The position numbers and the translations under genes are program-made. Shown in pieces: positions 20,408-35,941 of a stretch of 64,000 bases of DNA. The first letter of the stretch is position 1. Each line of letters begins with the position of its first letter. The notes under the pieces were generated by a model that ran no database searches, was not told where the DNA came from, and saw only the letters and a list, made by a program, of their open reading frames with translations. The stretch is from an uncultured Pelagibacteraceae bacterium (GTDB taxonomy: Bacteria > Pseudomonadota > Alphaproteobacteria > Pelagibacterales > Pelagibacteraceae), in contig CACJRQ010000001.1 in NCBI GenBank assembly GCA_902595885.1, positions 1 through 64,000 on the forward strand, given 5' to 3'.

Positions 20408-21370
20408 ATGACAAAAATATCTTTAATTGGTGCAGGCCAAATAGGTGGAACTCTTGCGCATCTAATAGGAATAAAAGAATTAGTGAATGAAGTGGTTTTA
20501 TTTGATGTAGCTAGTGGTATCGCAAAAGGAAAAGCATTAGATATTGCACAATCTTCATCTGTAGATGGTTTCAATGTTAGGTTTTCAGGAACTGATAACT
20601 ATGAGGACATAAAAGATTCAGATGTAATAATAATTACAGCAGGCGTTCCAAGAAAACCTGGAATGAGCCGAGACGATCTTCTTGGAATTAATTTAAAAAT
20701 TATTAAACAAGTTGCTGAGGGGGTAAAGAAAAATGCTCCTAACGCTTTTGTGATCTGTATCACCAATCCTTTAGATGTTATGGTTATGGCATTTCAAAAA
20801 TTTTCAGGTTTGCCATCAAATAAAGTAGTTGGTATGGCAGGTATTTTAGATAGTTCGAGATTTAAATTATTTTTATCATTAGAACTAAATGTGCCAGTAA
20901 GAGAAATTGAGGCAATGGTTATGGGTGGTCATGGTGACACCATGGTTCCTATGCCAAGATTTACAAAAATTTCAGGTAAACCATTGTTAGATCTTGTGAA
21001 GGATGGAAAAATTTCTTCAGAAAGAGTTGAGGAAATTAATCAGAGAACACGAGATGGTGGTGCAGAAATAGTTAAATATTTAGAAAAAGGATCAGCCTTT
21101 TATGCACCAGCAGCTTCAGGTGTTCAAATGGCAGAAGCATATTTAAAGGATCAGAAAAAATTACTACCTTGTGCTGTACAATTAAATGGAGAATACAGTG
21201 TAAAAAATGTTTATGCAGGTGTTCCTGTTGTCATTGGAAAAGATGGTGTAGAAAAAATTGAAGAGATTGATTTAGATGAAAAAGAAAAAAAAGAATTTAT
21301 GCATTCAATAGATGCTGTAAAAGCTTTATGGGAAGCTGCATCTAAAATAGATCCTGATTTATCTAAATAA
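20408..21370 (+). CDS. mdh: malate dehydrogenase
   Basis: [45 protein letters not shown]. Confidence 0.96.
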   Translation: MTKISLIGAGQIGGTLAHLIGIKELVNEVVLFDVASGIAKGKALDIAQSSSVDGFNVRFSGTDNYEDIKDSDVIIITAGVPRKPGMSRDDLLGINLKIIKQVAEGVKKNAPNAFVICITNPLDVMVMAFQKFSGLPSNKVVGMAGILDSSRFKLFLSLELNVPVREIEAMVMGGHGDTMVPMPRFTKISGKPLLDLVKDGKISSERVEEINQRTRDGGAEIVKYLEKGSAFYAPAASGVQMAEAYLKDQKKLLPCAVQLNGEYSVKNVYAGVPVVIGKDGVEKIEEIDLDEKEKKEFMHSIDAVKALWEAASKIDPDLSK

Positions 21371-21372
21371 TA

Positions 21373-22533
21373 ATGAATATTCACGAGCATCAAGCTAAAC
21401 AAATATTAAAAAAATATGGAGCTGTAGTTCCCGAAGGAGTATTTGCGCTTAATGTTGATGAACTTATTGAAAAAGCAAAAGAACTCAAAACAGAGAAATA
21501 TGTACTTAAGGCACAAATCCATGCTGGAGGTAGAGGAAAAGCTGGGGGTGTAAAAATTTTAAACTCTATTGAGGAACTAACAGTAGCAGCTAAAGAATTA
21601 CTAGGAAAAACACTAGTTACTCATCAAACTGGCCCTGAAGGCAGAGAGGTAAAAAGATTATACGTAGAAGAATCATCAAATATAGATAAAGAATTTTACT
21701 TATCGTGCCTGGTTGATAGGGCAAGTTCTAAAATTGCATTTATATCAAGTGACCAAGGAGGGATGGATATTGAAGAAGTTGCAAGCAGTTCACCTAAAAA
21801 AATTATAACTACAAAAGTTGATATGGGTGATGAAATTTCTGAGTCAGATTGTGAAAAAATAATTAACATTTTTAATTTAAATGAAGACACAAAAAAACAA
21901 GCAATAACATTAATTAAATCAATATATAAAATGTTTGTGAGTACCGATGCAAACATGGTTGAAGTAAATCCATTAATTTTGACAAAAGATGAAAAAATTG
22001 TTTGTTTAGATGCAAAAGTTAATTTCGACTCTAACGCTTTATTCAGGCATCCAGAAATTGTTGAATTAAGAGATTTAAACGAGGAAGATCCTACAGAGAT
22101 AGAAGCAAGCAAACATGATCTTGCATATATCAAGCTAGATGGAAGTATTGGCTGTATGGTGAATGGAGCAGGATTAGCGATGGCAACAATGGATATAATT
22201 AAATTGTATGGTAAAGAGCCAGCAAATTTTTTAGATGTAGGCGGTGGCGCATCCAAAGAAAAAGTATCTGCCGCATTAAAGATAATTCTTTCAGATAAAA
22301 ATGTTAAAGGTATTTTAATTAATATTTTTGGAGGAATAATGAGATGTGATGTCCTTGCTCAAGGAGTAGTTGATGCAGCTAAAGAAATTAATATTAGTGT
22401 ACCTTTAGTTGTAAGATTAGCAGGCACAAATTTCATAGAAGGAAAAGAAATTCTCGATAATTCTGGATTAAAATTAATTTCTGCAGAAAATTTAGATGAT
22501 GCTGCTAAGAAAATTGTTGAGGCGATAAAATAA
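21373..22533 (+). CDS. sucC: succinyl-CoA synthetase beta subunit
   Basis: [46 protein letters not shown]. Confidence 0.97.
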   Translation: MNIHEHQAKQILKKYGAVVPEGVFALNVDELIEKAKELKTEKYVLKAQIHAGGRGKAGGVKILNSIEELTVAAKELLGKTLVTHQTGPEGREVKRLYVEESSNIDKEFYLSCLVDRASSKIAFISSDQGGMDIEEVASSSPKKIITTKVDMGDEISESDCEKIINIFNLNEDTKKQAITLIKSIYKMFVSTDANMVEVNPLILTKDEKIVCLDAKVNFDSNALFRHPEIVELRDLNEEDPTEIEASKHDLAYIKLDGSIGCMVNGAGLAMATMDIIKLYGKEPANFLDVGGGASKEKVSAALKIILSDKNVKGILINIFGGIMRCDVLAQGVVDAAKEINISVPLVVRLAGTNFIEGKEILDNSGLKLISAENLDDAAKKIVEAIK

Positions 22534-22534
22534 A

Positions 22535-23410
22535 ATGTCGGTTTTGGTAAATAAAAATACTAAAGTAATTTGTCAGGGATTTACTGGCTCACATGGAACA
22601 TTTCATTCAGAGCAGGCTATAAAATATGGAACTAATCTTGTTGGTGGAGTTACGCCAAAGAAAGGTGGACAAAAACATTTGGACAGACCAGTTTTTAATA
22701 GCGTTTTAGAGGCAAAAAATGAAGTAGGAGCAGATGCAACTATGATTTATGTACCTGCTAAATTTGCAGCAGCAGCAATCATTGAAGCTATTGATGCATC
22801 AATTGAACTTATTGTTTGTATAACAGAGGGAATTCCAATTCAGGATATGCTTAAGATAAGACAAAAATTAACTGGCTCTAATTGCAGATTAATTGGACCT
22901 AATTGTCCAGGAATAATCACACCAGATGAATGTAAAATTGGGATTATGCCAGGAAGTATTCACAAAAGAGGAAGTGTTGGAATTGTATCAAGGTCAGGAA
23001 CATTGACATATGAAGCAGTAGCCCAAACAACTGAAAATGGACTTGGTCAATCAACTTGTATTGGTATTGGAGGTGATCCTATTAATGGAACAAATTTTAT
23101 AGATTGTTTAGATTTATTTTTAAATGATTCTGAAACAGAGTCTATTTTAATGATAGGTGAAATTGGAGGAACAGCCGAAGAAGAAGCAGCTGAATTTATA
23201 AAAAATCATAAGATCAAAAAACCAATTGTTGGATTTATAGCTGGAATTACTGCTCCTCCAGGAAGGAGAATGGGGCATGCTGGTGCCATTATATCAGGTG
23301 GCAAGGGTGGAGCTGAAGATAAAATAAAAAAAATGGAAGAATGTGGTATTACAGTTGCTAAATCACCATCAATTATTGGAAAAACTTTATTTGATAAACT
23401 GTCTAATTGA
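22535..23410 (+). CDS. sucD: succinyl-CoA synthetase alpha subunit
   Basis: [39 protein letters not shown]. Confidence 0.97.
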   Translation: MSVLVNKNTKVICQGFTGSHGTFHSEQAIKYGTNLVGGVTPKKGGQKHLDRPVFNSVLEAKNEVGADATMIYVPAKFAAAAIIEAIDASIELIVCITEGIPIQDMLKIRQKLTGSNCRLIGPNCPGIITPDECKIGIMPGSIHKRGSVGIVSRSGTLTYEAVAQTTENGLGQSTCIGIGGDPINGTNFIDCLDLFLNDSETESILMIGEIGGTAEEEAAEFIKNHKIKKPIVGFIAGITAPPGRRMGHAGAIISGGKGGAEDKIKKMEECGITVAKSPSIIGKTLFDKLSN

Positions 23411-23445
23411 AAAAAAATATTAGAGGGATATATTAAATAAAAAAG

Positions 23446-26364
23446 ATGTCTTCATCAAAAAATCTTGATTTCGAAAAAACTTCATTTTTAAACAAATCTA
23501 ATAGTGCATTTATTGAAGAAATGTATCTAAAGTTTGTTAATAAAGATACTGATCTTCCAGAAAGTTGGGCAAATTATTTTGAAGGAATTGGTGAAGAATT
23601 AAATGTTATAGCAAAAGAAATTAATGGTCCATCATGGGGACCTACTAAAAAAAAGATTGATATTGATGAATTACAAAAAAAAATAGAAGAACAAGATAAA
23701 AATGATTTTGATAATGTCAAATTAGACACTTCAGAAAAATTTAATTTTCAATTACTTGCTGACTCAAATAAAGATTCTATCAGTGCTGTGGCATTAATTA
23801 GAGCGTATAGACTAAGAGGACATTTATTAGCAGATCTTGATCCCCTAGAAATGAGAGAGTCAGAATATTTAGATGAGCTTCATCCAGATTTTTATGGTTT
23901 TAAAAAAGAAAATTACGATAAGAAAATTTTTCTAAACGGAGTAATCAATCGTAAATATGCAAATATAAGAGAAATACTTAAGTTTATGAAGAGGACCTAT
24001 TGTGGAAAAATAGGTTATGAGTTCATGCATATTTCAAACCCAGATGAAAGAAAGTGGTTTAGAGACAGGATAGAGCAAGATAAAAATGCACTTCAATTTA
24101 CAAAAAATGGTAAAGAGGCAATTTTAAATAAATTAGTACAGGCAGAAGGATTTGAAAAATTTTTAGCTACAAAATATGTGGGAACAAAAAGATTTGGTTT
24201 AGATGGTGGCGAAAGTTTAATACCTGCTCTTGAACAAATAATAAAAATTGGTGGTCAAAATAATATAAAAGAAGTTAAAATAGGTATGTCTCATAGAGGT
24301 AGACTTAATGTTTTGGCAAACGTTTTACAAAAATCTTACAAAAGAATATTTAATGAATTTGCTGGTGAGTTTAGTACTGATTCTGAAGATAGTGCTGGAG
24401 ATGTAAAATACCATCTTGGAGCATCATCAGATAGAGAGTTTGATGGAAACTCAGTTCATGTCAGTTTAACAGATAACCCATCTCATTTAGAGGCTGTTAA
24501 TCCAGTTGTTTTAGGTCAAACAAGAGCCAAACAATTTTTTCACAAAGACCGTGAAAGAAATAAAGTTATACCAATTCTCATTCATGGGGATGCAGCTTTT
24601 GCAGGCCAAGGAGTTGTAGCAGAATGTTTTGCAATGTCTGGACTACCAGGACACAACACTGGAGGAACAATTCATATCATTGTTAATAACCAGATAGGAT
24701 TTACTACTAGTCCAAGATTTGCCAGGTCCTCACCTTATCCATCTGATGTTGCAAAAATGGTAGAAGCACCAATTCTTCATGTTAATGGTGATGATCCAGA
24801 AGCAGTTGTTTATGCAACTAGAATAGCAACAGAATTTCGATTAAAATTTAATAGAGATGTTGTAGTAGATTTAATTTGTTATAGAAGATTTGGACATAAT
24901 GAGGGGGATGAGCCTTCATTTACTCAACCTTTAATGTATAAAAAAATTAGATCACACCCTAGTGTTTATAAAATTTATGGAAATAAACTTGTAAATGAAA
25001 ACTCTATAACGCAAGAATTATTAAATCAAAATGTTAAATCATTTAAAGATTTACTTGATGAACAATATAAAAGCGCAAAAGACTATAAACCCAAAATAGA
25101 ATGGTTTGAGGGATCATGGTCAAGATATAAACCTGAAAAAGGTAAAGATAAAAGGGGTATAACAGGTTTTGACGAAAATAAATTAAAAATAATTTCAGAT
25201 AAAATAAATGGTATTCCTGAGGAAAAAAATATTCATAAGACTATCTCTAAAATATTTAATGCCAGAAAAGAAAGTGTCGAAAAAGGTACTGGAATCGATT
25301 GGTCTTCGGCTGAATCTTTAGCTTTTGGATCTTTGCTAGAAGAGGGATATCCAGTTAGACTTGTAGGACAAGACTCTGGAAGAGGAACATTCAGTCAACG
25401 ACATTCTGTTTTAAGAAATCAAATAGACAATTCTAGGTACATTCCTCTAAATAATATTTCTAAAAATCAAAAGCAATTTGAAGTAGTAGATAGTTTTTTA
25501 TCTGAACTTGCGGTTTTAGGTTTTGAATATGGTTATAGTCTAGTAGAGCCAAACACACTTACTCTTTGGGAGGCTCAATTTGGTGACTTTGCTAATGGAG
25601 CTCAAGTTGTAATTGATCAATTTATTGCATCTGGTGAGAGAAAATGGAATAGAGCATCTGGTATAGTAATGTTGTTACCTCACGGATATGAAGGGCAAGG
25701 ACCAGAACATTCTTCAGCAAGATTAGAAAGATTTTTACAACTATGCTCAAACGATAATATGCAAGTAATGAACTGCACAACCCCAGCAAATTATTTTCAT
25801 GCTTTAAGAAGACAAATGCATAGGAGTTTCAGAAAGCCACTAATCATAATGACACCAAAATCATTATTAAGAAATAAGTATTGTGTTTCAAATTTAGAAG
25901 ATTTTAACAAAAAAAATACTTTCCATAGAGTATTGTGGGATCATGCTATAGATCCTAAGTCTAAAGGATTTATTAAACTAAAAGAAAGTTCTAAAATAAG
26001 AAAAGTAATTCTTTGTTCTGGAAAAGTATATTTTGATTTGTTAGACGCCAGAGAAAAGCTTAAAAGAGATGATGTAGTGATGTATAGAATTGAACAATTG
26101 TATCCATTTCCAGCAAAAGCTTTGGTTAAGGAGTTAAAACCATATGCTGAAAATGCTGAATTCTTTTGGTGCCAAGAAGAACCAAAAAATATGGGTGCTT
26201 GGTTTTCGGTTAGAGATTATATCCAATGGACATTAGACACTTTAAAGGCTAATAATAATAAAATTTCTTATATAGGAAGAAGCCCAGACGCAACTCCTGC
26301 AACAGGATATGCCAAAAGGCATAATTCTCAACAACAAGAAATAATTAACAAGGTATTTGATTAA
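23446..26364 (+). CDS. sucA: 2-oxoglutarate dehydrogenase E1
   Basis: 972 aa; [58 protein letters not shown]. Confidence 0.97.
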   Translation: MSSSKNLDFEKTSFLNKSNSAFIEEMYLKFVNKDTDLPESWANYFEGIGEELNVIAKEINGPSWGPTKKKIDIDELQKKIEEQDKNDFDNVKLDTSEKFNFQLLADSNKDSISAVALIRAYRLRGHLLADLDPLEMRESEYLDELHPDFYGFKKENYDKKIFLNGVINRKYANIREILKFMKRTYCGKIGYEFMHISNPDERKWFRDRIEQDKNALQFTKNGKEAILNKLVQAEGFEKFLATKYVGTKRFGLDGGESLIPALEQIIKIGGQNNIKEVKIGMSHRGRLNVLANVLQKSYKRIFNEFAGEFSTDSEDSAGDVKYHLGASSDREFDGNSVHVSLTDNPSHLEAVNPVVLGQTRAKQFFHKDRERNKVIPILIHGDAAFAGQGVVAECFAMSGLPGHNTGGTIHIIVNNQIGFTTSPRFARSSPYPSDVAKMVEAPILHVNGDDPEAVVYATRIATEFRLKFNRDVVVDLICYRRFGHNEGDEPSFTQPLMYKKIRSHPSVYKIYGNKLVNENSITQELLNQNVKSFKDLLDEQYKSAKDYKPKIEWFEGSWSRYKPEKGKDKRGITGFDENKLKIISDKINGIPEEKNIHKTISKIFNARKESVEKGTGIDWSSAESLAFGSLLEEGYPVRLVGQDSGRGTFSQRHSVLRNQIDNSRYIPLNNISKNQKQFEVVDSFLSELAVLGFEYGYSLVEPNTLTLWEAQFGDFANGAQVVIDQFIASGERKWNRASGIVMLLPHGYEGQGPEHSSARLERFLQLCSNDNMQVMNCTTPANYFHALRRQMHRSFRKPLIIMTPKSLLRNKYCVSNLEDFNKKNTFHRVLWDHAIDPKSKGFIKLKESSKIRKVILCSGKVYFDLLDAREKLKRDDVVMYRIEQLYPFPAKALVKELKPYAENAEFFWCQEEPKNMGAWFSVRDYIQWTLDTLKANNNKISYIGRSPDATPATGYAKRHNSQQQEIINKVFD

Positions 26365-26369
26365 TTTTA

Positions 26370-27668
26370 ATGAGTGAAAAAATAGTAGTCCCAGTTCTAG
26401 GTGAAAGTATAACAGAAGCGACCGTTGCAAAATGGTTGAAAAACGCAGGTGATACAGTCGAAGCAGATGAACCAATTGTAGAACTTGAGACAGACAAAGT
26501 AAACTTAGAAGTGCCATCCCCAATTTCTGGTGTGTTAACAGAGATAAATTCACAAGATGGATCAGTCGTTGAAGTAGGAGCATTATTAGGTTCTGTATCA
26601 GAAGAAGGTGGAGTGGTTAAATCTGCACCAAAAAACCAAAAAGAAATCAAGCAAGAGGAAATAGTTCCTGTAGAGAGCAATGTAATAAAATTAGATGCAA
26701 ATAAAAAAGAACCAAAAGTATTTGAAGAAAAAGATATAGAAAAACCCAAAGATAAACCATTGGTTTTAACTGAGGAAGTAAAACCAGATGTTATTCTAAA
26801 AAGAAATGTTAATCCAACCTTGTCTCCAGCAGTGAGAAAAATAGTAACTGAAAATAATATCGATATTAATTCAATTCAAGGTTCAGGAAAAGATGGGAGA
26901 GTTTTAAAAGGAGATTTAATAAGTTTGATGGGTGCAAATCCAAAACCATCTGAAAGAAAAATTCAATATGGTGAAGAAGAACGAATTAAGATGACTAGGT
27001 TGAGACAAACTATTGCAAAAAGATTAAAGCAAGCTCAAGAGAATGCTGCTCTTTTAACAACATTTAACGAAGTTGATATGAGCAGTGTGATGGAAATGAG
27101 GAAAGAAAATCAAGAGGATTTCCAATCTCGTTATGGGATAAAATTAGGGTTTATGTCCTTCTTTGTAAAAGCATGTGTAGTTGCTTTAAAAAATTTCCCT
27201 GCAGTGAATGCTGAAATAGACGGAGATGAGATTATCTATAAAAACTATTACAATATTAGCTTTGCTGTTGGAACAGATAAGGGTTTGGTTGTTCCAGTTT
27301 TGAGAAATGCAGATGAATTATCCTTTTCAGATATTGAAAAAAATATTAAAGAAATTTCAGAAAAAGCGCGAGATGGAAAGCTAACGATTGAAGACCTTCA
27401 GGGAGGAACATTTACAATAAGTAATGGAGGTGTGTATGGGTCTATGCTTTCAACCCCAATACTAAATTTACCTCAATCTGGAGTGTTGGGCATGCATAAT
27501 ATAGTGGAAAGACCTGTTGTTGTAGACGGTGAAATCAGAATAAGACCAATTATGTATTTAGCATTATCATATGATCACAGAATTATTGATGGAAAAGAAT
27601 CTGTATCTTTCCTTAAAATGATTAAAGAAAACTTAGAAGACCCTAGAAGGTTGTTTTTAGATATTTAA
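26370..27668 (+). CDS. sucB: 2-oxoglutarate dehydrogenase E2 (dihydrolipoyl succinyltransferase)
   Basis: One lipoyl domain ([15 protein letters not shown]), E3-binding [14 protein letters not shown], catalytic [10 protein letters not shown]. Confidence 0.96.
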   Translation: MSEKIVVPVLGESITEATVAKWLKNAGDTVEADEPIVELETDKVNLEVPSPISGVLTEINSQDGSVVEVGALLGSVSEEGGVVKSAPKNQKEIKQEEIVPVESNVIKLDANKKEPKVFEEKDIEKPKDKPLVLTEEVKPDVILKRNVNPTLSPAVRKIVTENNIDINSIQGSGKDGRVLKGDLISLMGANPKPSERKIQYGEEERIKMTRLRQTIAKRLKQAQENAALLTTFNEVDMSSVMEMRKENQEDFQSRYGIKLGFMSFFVKACVVALKNFPAVNAEIDGDEIIYKNYYNISFAVGTDKGLVVPVLRNADELSFSDIEKNIKEISEKARDGKLTIEDLQGGTFTISNGGVYGSMLSTPILNLPQSGVLGMHNIVERPVVVDGEIRIRPIMYLALSYDHRIIDGKESVSFLKMIKENLEDPRRLFLDI

Positions 27669-29069
27669 ATGTCAGAAAAATTTCAAGCTGTAGTTATTGG
27701 AGGTGGACCGGGTGGTTATGTCTGTGCAATCAGACTTGCTCAATTAGGATTAAAAACTGCATGTATAGAGTCTAGAGGGTCTTTGGGAGGTACTTGTTTA
27801 AACGTTGGTTGTATCCCATCAAAAAGCTTACTTAATCTGTCTGAAGAATTTCATAAAGTAAAAAGTTTAGCAAACAAAGGTATTGAAGTTGGCGAAGTAA
27901 AATTAAATTTAGACAAAATGATGAAAAGTAAAGATAAAGCTGTAACTGTTCTTACAAAAGGTGTTGAATTTCTTTTAAAAAAAAACAAAGTTACTTATTT
28001 TAAAGGACACGGAAGTTTTAAATCTAAAAATGAAATTTTAATAAAGGATGATAAAAATAAAGAAACTGTCATCCAATCAGAAAAAACAGTTATTGCAACA
28101 GGATCAGTTCCAGTTTCATTACCAGGAATAGAAATAGATGAGAAAACAATTGTCTCATCAACAGGTGCCTTAAAGTTAGAAAAGGTACCTAAGAAAATGG
28201 TTGTAGTAGGAGGAGGCTATATAGGATTGGAGATGGGATCTGTATGGTCTAGACTTGGAGCAGAGGTGCAAGTTGTTGAATTTTTAGATCATATTACACC
28301 TGGAATGGATAAAGAAATTTCTTCAGAATTTATGAAAATTTTAAAAAAACAGGGTATGAAATTTAATATGCAAAATAAAGTTGAAACAATTAAAAAAAAT
28401 GCAGCAGGTGCAGTGGTTTCAACAGTAGATAAAGATGGTAATAAAAATAATTTTGAATGTGATGTTGTTTTAATCTCTGTTGGCAGAAAACCTAATACAG
28501 ATGGTTTAAATTTAGAATCTGTAGGAGTAGATCTTGACGAAAGAAATAGAATTAAAACTGATAAAATTTTTAAGACTAACGTTGAAAATATTTATGCAAT
28601 AGGCGATGTAATTGTTGGTCCAATGCTTGCACATAAAGCTGAGGATGAAGGTATAGCAGTTGCAGAAAACATAGTTGGTCAATCTGGACATGTAAATTAC
28701 GATACAATCCCTGGAGTAGTTTATACAACACCAGAAGTAGCATCAATCGGTAAAACTGAGGAACAATTAAAAGAATTAAATAAAAAATATAAAGTAGGGA
28801 AATTTTCGTTTATGGCTAATTCAAGAGCTAAGGCCATAGATGATGCGGAAGGTTTTGTTAAGATTTTAGCTGATGAGCAAACAGATAAAGTATTAGGTGC
28901 ACATATAATTGGACCTCATGCAGGAGAATTAATTGCAGAGATTGGTGTTGCAATGGAATTTGGTGCAAGTGCAGAAGATATCGCCCGAACTTGTCATGCT
29001 CATCCAACATTTTCTGAAGCAGTTAAAGAAGCTGCTTTATCAGTAGATAAAAGAGCAATACACTCTTAA
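27669..29069 (+). CDS. lpdA: dihydrolipoyl dehydrogenase
   Basis: [49 protein letters not shown]. Confidence 0.97.
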   Translation: MSEKFQAVVIGGGPGGYVCAIRLAQLGLKTACIESRGSLGGTCLNVGCIPSKSLLNLSEEFHKVKSLANKGIEVGEVKLNLDKMMKSKDKAVTVLTKGVEFLLKKNKVTYFKGHGSFKSKNEILIKDDKNKETVIQSEKTVIATGSVPVSLPGIEIDEKTIVSSTGALKLEKVPKKMVVVGGGYIGLEMGSVWSRLGAEVQVVEFLDHITPGMDKEISSEFMKILKKQGMKFNMQNKVETIKKNAAGAVVSTVDKDGNKNNFECDVVLISVGRKPNTDGLNLESVGVDLDERNRIKTDKIFKTNVENIYAIGDVIVGPMLAHKAEDEGIAVAENIVGQSGHVNYDTIPGVVYTTPEVASIGKTEEQLKELNKKYKVGKFSFMANSRAKAIDDAEGFVKILADEQTDKVLGAHIIGPHAGELIAEIGVAMEFGASAEDIARTCHAHPTFSEAVKEAALSVDKRAIHS

Positions 29070-29091
29070 TTTTTTTTCATATTATAAAAAT

Positions 29092-31047
29092 ATGAAATAT
29101 CCGATTCTTGTACCAAATATTTTTAATCATCCATTCACTTATGAAAGTAGTTTAAAACTTAAAGTTGGTGATTATGTAATGGTACCTTTTGGAAAATCAA
29201 AAATTACCGGTGTTGTTTGGGACGAATTTGAAAAAAATAATAATAAAAATTTTAAGACTAAAAATATAATCAAGAAATTAGACGTTACTCCGTTAAAAAA
29301 AAATACAATAAATTTTTTAAATTGGTTTGCAGAATATAATCTTATCCCAAAGGGTATGGCTTTAAAGTTAGTACTCTTAACTAGTAATGCGGTAGAGAAC
29401 AAAGAAAATCAACTTTATCAAATATTTGATAGCAAAATTAAACAAACCTTAATCAAGCTATCCAGTGATCAAAATAAATCTCTAAAAAAAATGAATGCTT
29501 CAAATAAAAAATTTAGAGTTCATGTTTTACAAGGCACAACTGGATCAGGAAAAACATTAGTTTATTTTGAAGCATTAAAACCACTGATAGAGAAGGGTTT
29601 TCAAGGATTAATTTTATTACCAGAAATAGGTTTAACTAGTCAGTTTGAACAAAAATTTTTAGAATATTTTGGTTTTAAGCCCGCAGTTTGGCACTCAGGT
29701 ATTTCAAAAAAAAAGAAAGAATTAATTTGGAGCGGCGTTTCTAATGGTAAAATAAAAATAATTATTGGTGCAAGGTCTTCATTATTTTTACCATTTAAAA
29801 AATTAGGAATGATAATTGTTGATGAGGAACATGATCAATCATTTAAACAAGATGAAGGCATAACCTACAATGCTCGTGATATGGCAATTTCTAGAGCATC
29901 TTTTGAAAACATTCCAATAAATTTGATTACTGCTGTTCCTTCAATAGAAACTTTTGAAAATATTAAAAAGGGTAAATACGAGGTTTCTAGAATAAATGAA
30001 AGATATCAAAACGCAGCTTTACCTAATTATGAAATTATTAATTTAAATAATACCAAACTTGAAAAACAATCATGGCTATCAAATAAAATTATTCAAAAAG
30101 TTAATTTACATTTAGAAAAAAAAGATCAAGTTTTGTTTTTTTTAAACAGAAGAGGTTTTTCTCCAAATGCTTTATGTAATAAGTGTTTTACAAGTTTCAC
30201 ATGTCCAAATTGTAGTATCAATTTAGTTTATCATAAAAATAAAAATAACTTATTATGTCATTATTGTGGATACAAATCTGATCTTAAAAGGGACTGTACA
30301 AAAGAAGGCAATTGTGAATTTATTTTTAGCGGTCCTGGTGTTGAGAGAATTTCAGAAGAGGTAAAAAGAAAATTCCCTGGAAAAAAAATAGAGATTTTTT
30401 CAAGTGACACAATGAATAAAAAAGATTCTAAAGAAAAAATAGATAAAATTATAAATAATGAAACGCATATTTTAGTTGGAACTCAATTAATTTCGAAAGG
30501 TTTTCATTTTCCAAGCTTAAATTGCATTGTAGTTGTTGATATCGATCTTTCATCTCAAGGACATGATTTAAGAGGTGCAGAAAAAAATTTGCAGCTCTAT
30601 CATCAACTTTCAGGACGTGCAGGAAGAACAGGAAAACCAGCAACGGTATATTTTCAAACTTATGAAAATAATACTAAGATGATTTCAGAAATTACAAGTA
30701 AAAATCCAGATATTTTTTTAGAAAGAGAACTAGAGATAAGAAAAAAAAATAAACTACCTCCATTTCAAAGGTTTATTTCTTTAATCCTAACGGGAGATAA
30801 TGAAATTAAATTAGAAAAAGAAGCTATTAATTTTAAAAATTTCATTGAAAATAAAATTGAAGGAAAAATATTAGGGCCTGTGAATGCCCCATTATTTAGA
30901 TTAAAGAGAAAATTTAGAATTAGATTTTTAATCAGAGGCTTAAAATCCATGAAACTACAAAGCTCTCTTGCAAAAATTATTCCAAAATATAAATTTTCTT
31001 CTGGAATAAAACTTTCAGTTGATGTTGATCCAATTAACTTCAATTAA
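29092..31047 (+). CDS. priA: primosomal protein N' (replication restart helicase)
   Basis: GTTGSGKTLVYFEAL, VDEEHDQSFKQ, LNRRGFSPNALC and zinc-binding CxxC pairs. Confidence 0.95.
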   Translation: MKYPILVPNIFNHPFTYESSLKLKVGDYVMVPFGKSKITGVVWDEFEKNNNKNFKTKNIIKKLDVTPLKKNTINFLNWFAEYNLIPKGMALKLVLLTSNAVENKENQLYQIFDSKIKQTLIKLSSDQNKSLKKMNASNKKFRVHVLQGTTGSGKTLVYFEALKPLIEKGFQGLILLPEIGLTSQFEQKFLEYFGFKPAVWHSGISKKKKELIWSGVSNGKIKIIIGARSSLFLPFKKLGMIIVDEEHDQSFKQDEGITYNARDMAISRASFENIPINLITAVPSIETFENIKKGKYEVSRINERYQNAALPNYEIINLNNTKLEKQSWLSNKIIQKVNLHLEKKDQVLFFLNRRGFSPNALCNKCFTSFTCPNCSINLVYHKNKNNLLCHYCGYKSDLKRDCTKEGNCEFIFSGPGVERISEEVKRKFPGKKIEIFSSDTMNKKDSKEKIDKIINNETHILVGTQLISKGFHFPSLNCIVVVDIDLSSQGHDLRGAEKNLQLYHQLSGRAGRTGKPATVYFQTYENNTKMISEITSKNPDIFLERELEIRKKNKLPPFQRFISLILTGDNEIKLEKEAINFKNFIENKIEGKILGPVNAPLFRLKRKFRIRFLIRGLKSMKLQSSLAKIIPKYKFSSGIKLSVDVDPINFN

Positions 31048-31051
31048 CCGC

Positions 31052-31069
31052 AAAAAAGAGGCCTTTTTT
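31052..31069 (+). terminator. possible short intrinsic terminator after priA
   Basis: AAAAAAG-AGGC-CTTTTTT, 7-bp stem with U6; A/T-dominated and therefore weak. Confidence 0.4.
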
Positions 31070-31082
31070 ACGAATCCGCTAC

Positions 31083-31111
31083 TTGAAGACATAAGGGTCA
31101 TATGCTATTTA
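31083..31111 (+). promoter_or_regulatory. candidate sigma70 promoter for the F1 ATP synthase operon
   Basis: TTGAAG (31083-31088), 17-nt spacer, TATTTA (31106-31111); lies in the largest gap of the + strand run. Confidence 0.4.
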
Positions 31112-31155
31112 GGGCGTGATTTTTAAATAATCTTCAACATTATAGAGGAACCAAG

Positions 31156-31713
31156 TTGAGTAAAGACACCGGATTTTCAATAACTTCAGCTGAAAGGTAC
31201 TCTCTTGCGCTTTTTGAACTTTCAGAGGAAAACAATCTTTTAAGTCAGATCGAAGATCAGTCTTCATCTATTCTTAATTTAATTGAGCAAAGTGAAGATT
31301 TTTCTAATTTGATTAAAGATCCAACTACAAGCCAAGAAGATTTATTAAAAGTAATCAATACAATCTCTGAAAATAATAAATTTGAGTCTTTATTTAAAAA
31401 TTTTTTAAGTTTCTTAATTCAAAAAAGACGTTTCTTTTTTATTGAGCGTATTCTTAAAAGCTTTATTGAGATTTGTTCAAGAAAAAGAGGTGAACTTAAG
31501 GCAGAATTAAAATCAGCAAAAGAATTATCTAATGAAGAAATTGCAAAAATTACAGAGGAGTTAACAAAAAATTTTAGCTCAAAAATAAAATTAAACTACA
31601 AACATGACGAAAGTTTAATAGGAGGTTTGGTAGTACAAGTAGGAAGTACTATGGTCGATACCTCAATTAAAAATAAATTACAACAAATCGAAAATAGAAT
31701 GATAGAGGCATAA
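31156..31713 (+). CDS. atpH: ATP synthase F1 delta subunit
   Basis: AERYSLALFELSEE start and GGLVVQVGSTMVDTSIKNKL C-terminus; TTG start; followed by atpA. Confidence 0.93.
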   Translation: MSKDTGFSITSAERYSLALFELSEENNLLSQIEDQSSSILNLIEQSEDFSNLIKDPTTSQEDLLKVINTISENNKFESLFKNFLSFLIQKRRFFFIERILKSFIEICSRKRGELKAELKSAKELSNEEIAKITEELTKNFSSKIKLNYKHDESLIGGLVVQVGSTMVDTSIKNKLQQIENRMIEA

Positions 31714-33249
31714 ATGGAAATAAATCCTTCAGAAGTTACAAAAATATTAAAAGAACAAATTAAAAATTTTGGTGATAAAGCAGAAGTCACAGAAGTTGGT
31801 CAAGTTTTATCAGTTGGAGACGGTATTGCTAGGATTTATGGTTTGGATAATGTTCAAGCTGGTGAAATGGTAGAGTTTGCAGATGGTTCAAAAGGTATGG
31901 CTCTAAACTTAGAAAGTGAAAACGTTGGTGTCGTAATTTTTGGTGATGACAGAAATGTTAAAGAAGGGGATGTAGTAAAAAGAACAGGTAATATTGTTGA
32001 TACTCCAGTTGGAAAAGAATTATTAGGAAGAGTAGTGGATGGTTTAGGAAATCCTATTGATGGAAAAGGACAATTAGATAAAGGAATTAAAAAAAGCAGG
32101 GTTGAAGTAAAAGCTCCTGGTATTATTCCACGACAATCAGTAAGTGAACCAATGCAAACTGGTCTTAAATCAATTGATAGTCTAGTTCCAATTGGAAGAG
32201 GGCAAAGGGAATTAATTATTGGTGATAGACAAACTGGTAAAACAGCAGTTGCAGTAGATGCAATCATTAATCAAAAAAAAATCAATGAATCTGGAGATGA
32301 AAAACAAAAACTCTATTGTATATACGTTGCAGTTGGACAAAAAAGATCAACAGTAAGACAAATTCAAAAAACATTAGAAGAAGCTGGAGCTATGGAGTAC
32401 ACAACAATCGTTGCTGCTACTGCGTCGGACTCTGCTCCTTTACAATTTTTAGCACCATACACAGGTTGTGCTATGGGAGAGTATTTTAGAGATAATGGAA
32501 TGCATGCGTTAATAATTTATGATGATTTGTCTAAACAAGCAGTTGCTTATAGACAAATGTCATTGCTATTAAGAAGACCTCCAGGACGTGAGGCTTATCC
32601 TGGAGATGTATTTTATCTTCATAGCAGATTACTTGAAAGAGCAGCTAAATTAAGTGACGAACATGGAGGTGGATCACTTACTGCACTGCCAATTATTGAA
32701 ACACAAGGTGGAGACGTATCCGCGTTTATTCCAACTAACGTTATTTCAATTACAGATGGACAAATTTTCCTTGAAACAGAACTATTTAACCAAGGTATAA
32801 GACCTGCAATTAACGTAGGTTTATCAGTATCTAGGGTTGGTTCATCAGCTCAAACAAAAGCGATGAAAAAAGTTTCTGGTTCAATGAAACTAGAGTTAGC
32901 ACAATACAGAGAAATGGCAGCTTTTGCTCAATTCGGATCTGATTTAGATGCATCTACTCAGCAGCTTTTGAATAGAGGCTCTAAACTAACTGAACTTTTA
33001 AAACAAAAACAATATTCACCGATGACTGTTGCAGAACAAGTTATTTCAGTATTTTGTGGAGTGAAAGGTTATCTTGATGATATTGATTTAAAAGACGTTG
33101 CTGAATTTGAGAGCAAGATTATTGAAAAATGTAAATCAGATAAGCCTGAGATTATCGAGTCAATTTTAACTTCAGGAAAACTTGAGGAAGATAAAGAAAA
33201 ATTACTTGTTGAGGTAATCAATCAATTAAAAGGAAATTTTAAATCTTAA
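31714..33249 (+). CDS. atpA: ATP synthase F1 alpha subunit
   Basis: [12 protein letters not shown]-loop; [18 protein letters not shown]. Confidence 0.98.
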   Translation: MEINPSEVTKILKEQIKNFGDKAEVTEVGQVLSVGDGIARIYGLDNVQAGEMVEFADGSKGMALNLESENVGVVIFGDDRNVKEGDVVKRTGNIVDTPVGKELLGRVVDGLGNPIDGKGQLDKGIKKSRVEVKAPGIIPRQSVSEPMQTGLKSIDSLVPIGRGQRELIIGDRQTGKTAVAVDAIINQKKINESGDEKQKLYCIYVAVGQKRSTVRQIQKTLEEAGAMEYTTIVAATASDSAPLQFLAPYTGCAMGEYFRDNGMHALIIYDDLSKQAVAYRQMSLLLRRPPGREAYPGDVFYLHSRLLERAAKLSDEHGGGSLTALPIIETQGGDVSAFIPTNVISITDGQIFLETELFNQGIRPAINVGLSVSRVGSSAQTKAMKKVSGSMKLELAQYREMAAFAQFGSDLDASTQQLLNRGSKLTELLKQKQYSPMTVAEQVISVFCGVKGYLDDIDLKDVAEFESKIIEKCKSDKPEIIESILTSGKLEEDKEKLLVEVINQLKGNFKS

Positions 33250-33255
33250 TAATTT

Positions 33256-35548
<2,293 letters not shown>

Positions 35549-35549
<1 letters not shown>

Positions 35550-35941
35550 TGAGCGAAGAGTTTAAAGTTGAAATAGTAAATCCTGAAAAATCTTTTTTAG
35601 TAAAAGATGATGTTTCAGAAGTTGTGGTCCCTGCTTTTGAAGGAGAGATGGGAATATTGAAGGATCATATTTCTATTATTTCCTTTTTGAAACCTGGGAT
35701 AATTAAGATTTTATCAAAATCAGGTGATGAAAATTACTATGTTGAAGATGGGATTGTTGAGTTTAAAAATAACAATCTATCTATTTTAACAAGTACAATT
35801 TTTAATCTTGCGGATATGGATAAATCAAAGCAACAAGATTTACTTAAACAGGCAGAAGAAGAGGCTAATAAAACCGATATTAACGATCAATCTAAATATT
35901 TAGCAGATCAAAAAGTTGAAGTTTTAAAAACTCTAAATTAA
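35549..35941 (+). CDS. atpC: ATP synthase F1 epsilon subunit
   Basis: EVVVPAFEGEMGILKDHISIISFLKPG; last gene of atpHAGDC. Confidence 0.93.

Noticed and set aside
21696-22256. 186 aa minus-strand ORF opposite sucC
   Set aside because: Antisense to a highly conserved gene; Ser/Ile/Leu-rich shadow ORF typical of the opposite strand.
26242-26749. Two overlapping minus-strand ORFs opposite sucA/sucB
   Set aside because: Shadow ORFs of sucA/sucB coding strand; composition not protein-like.
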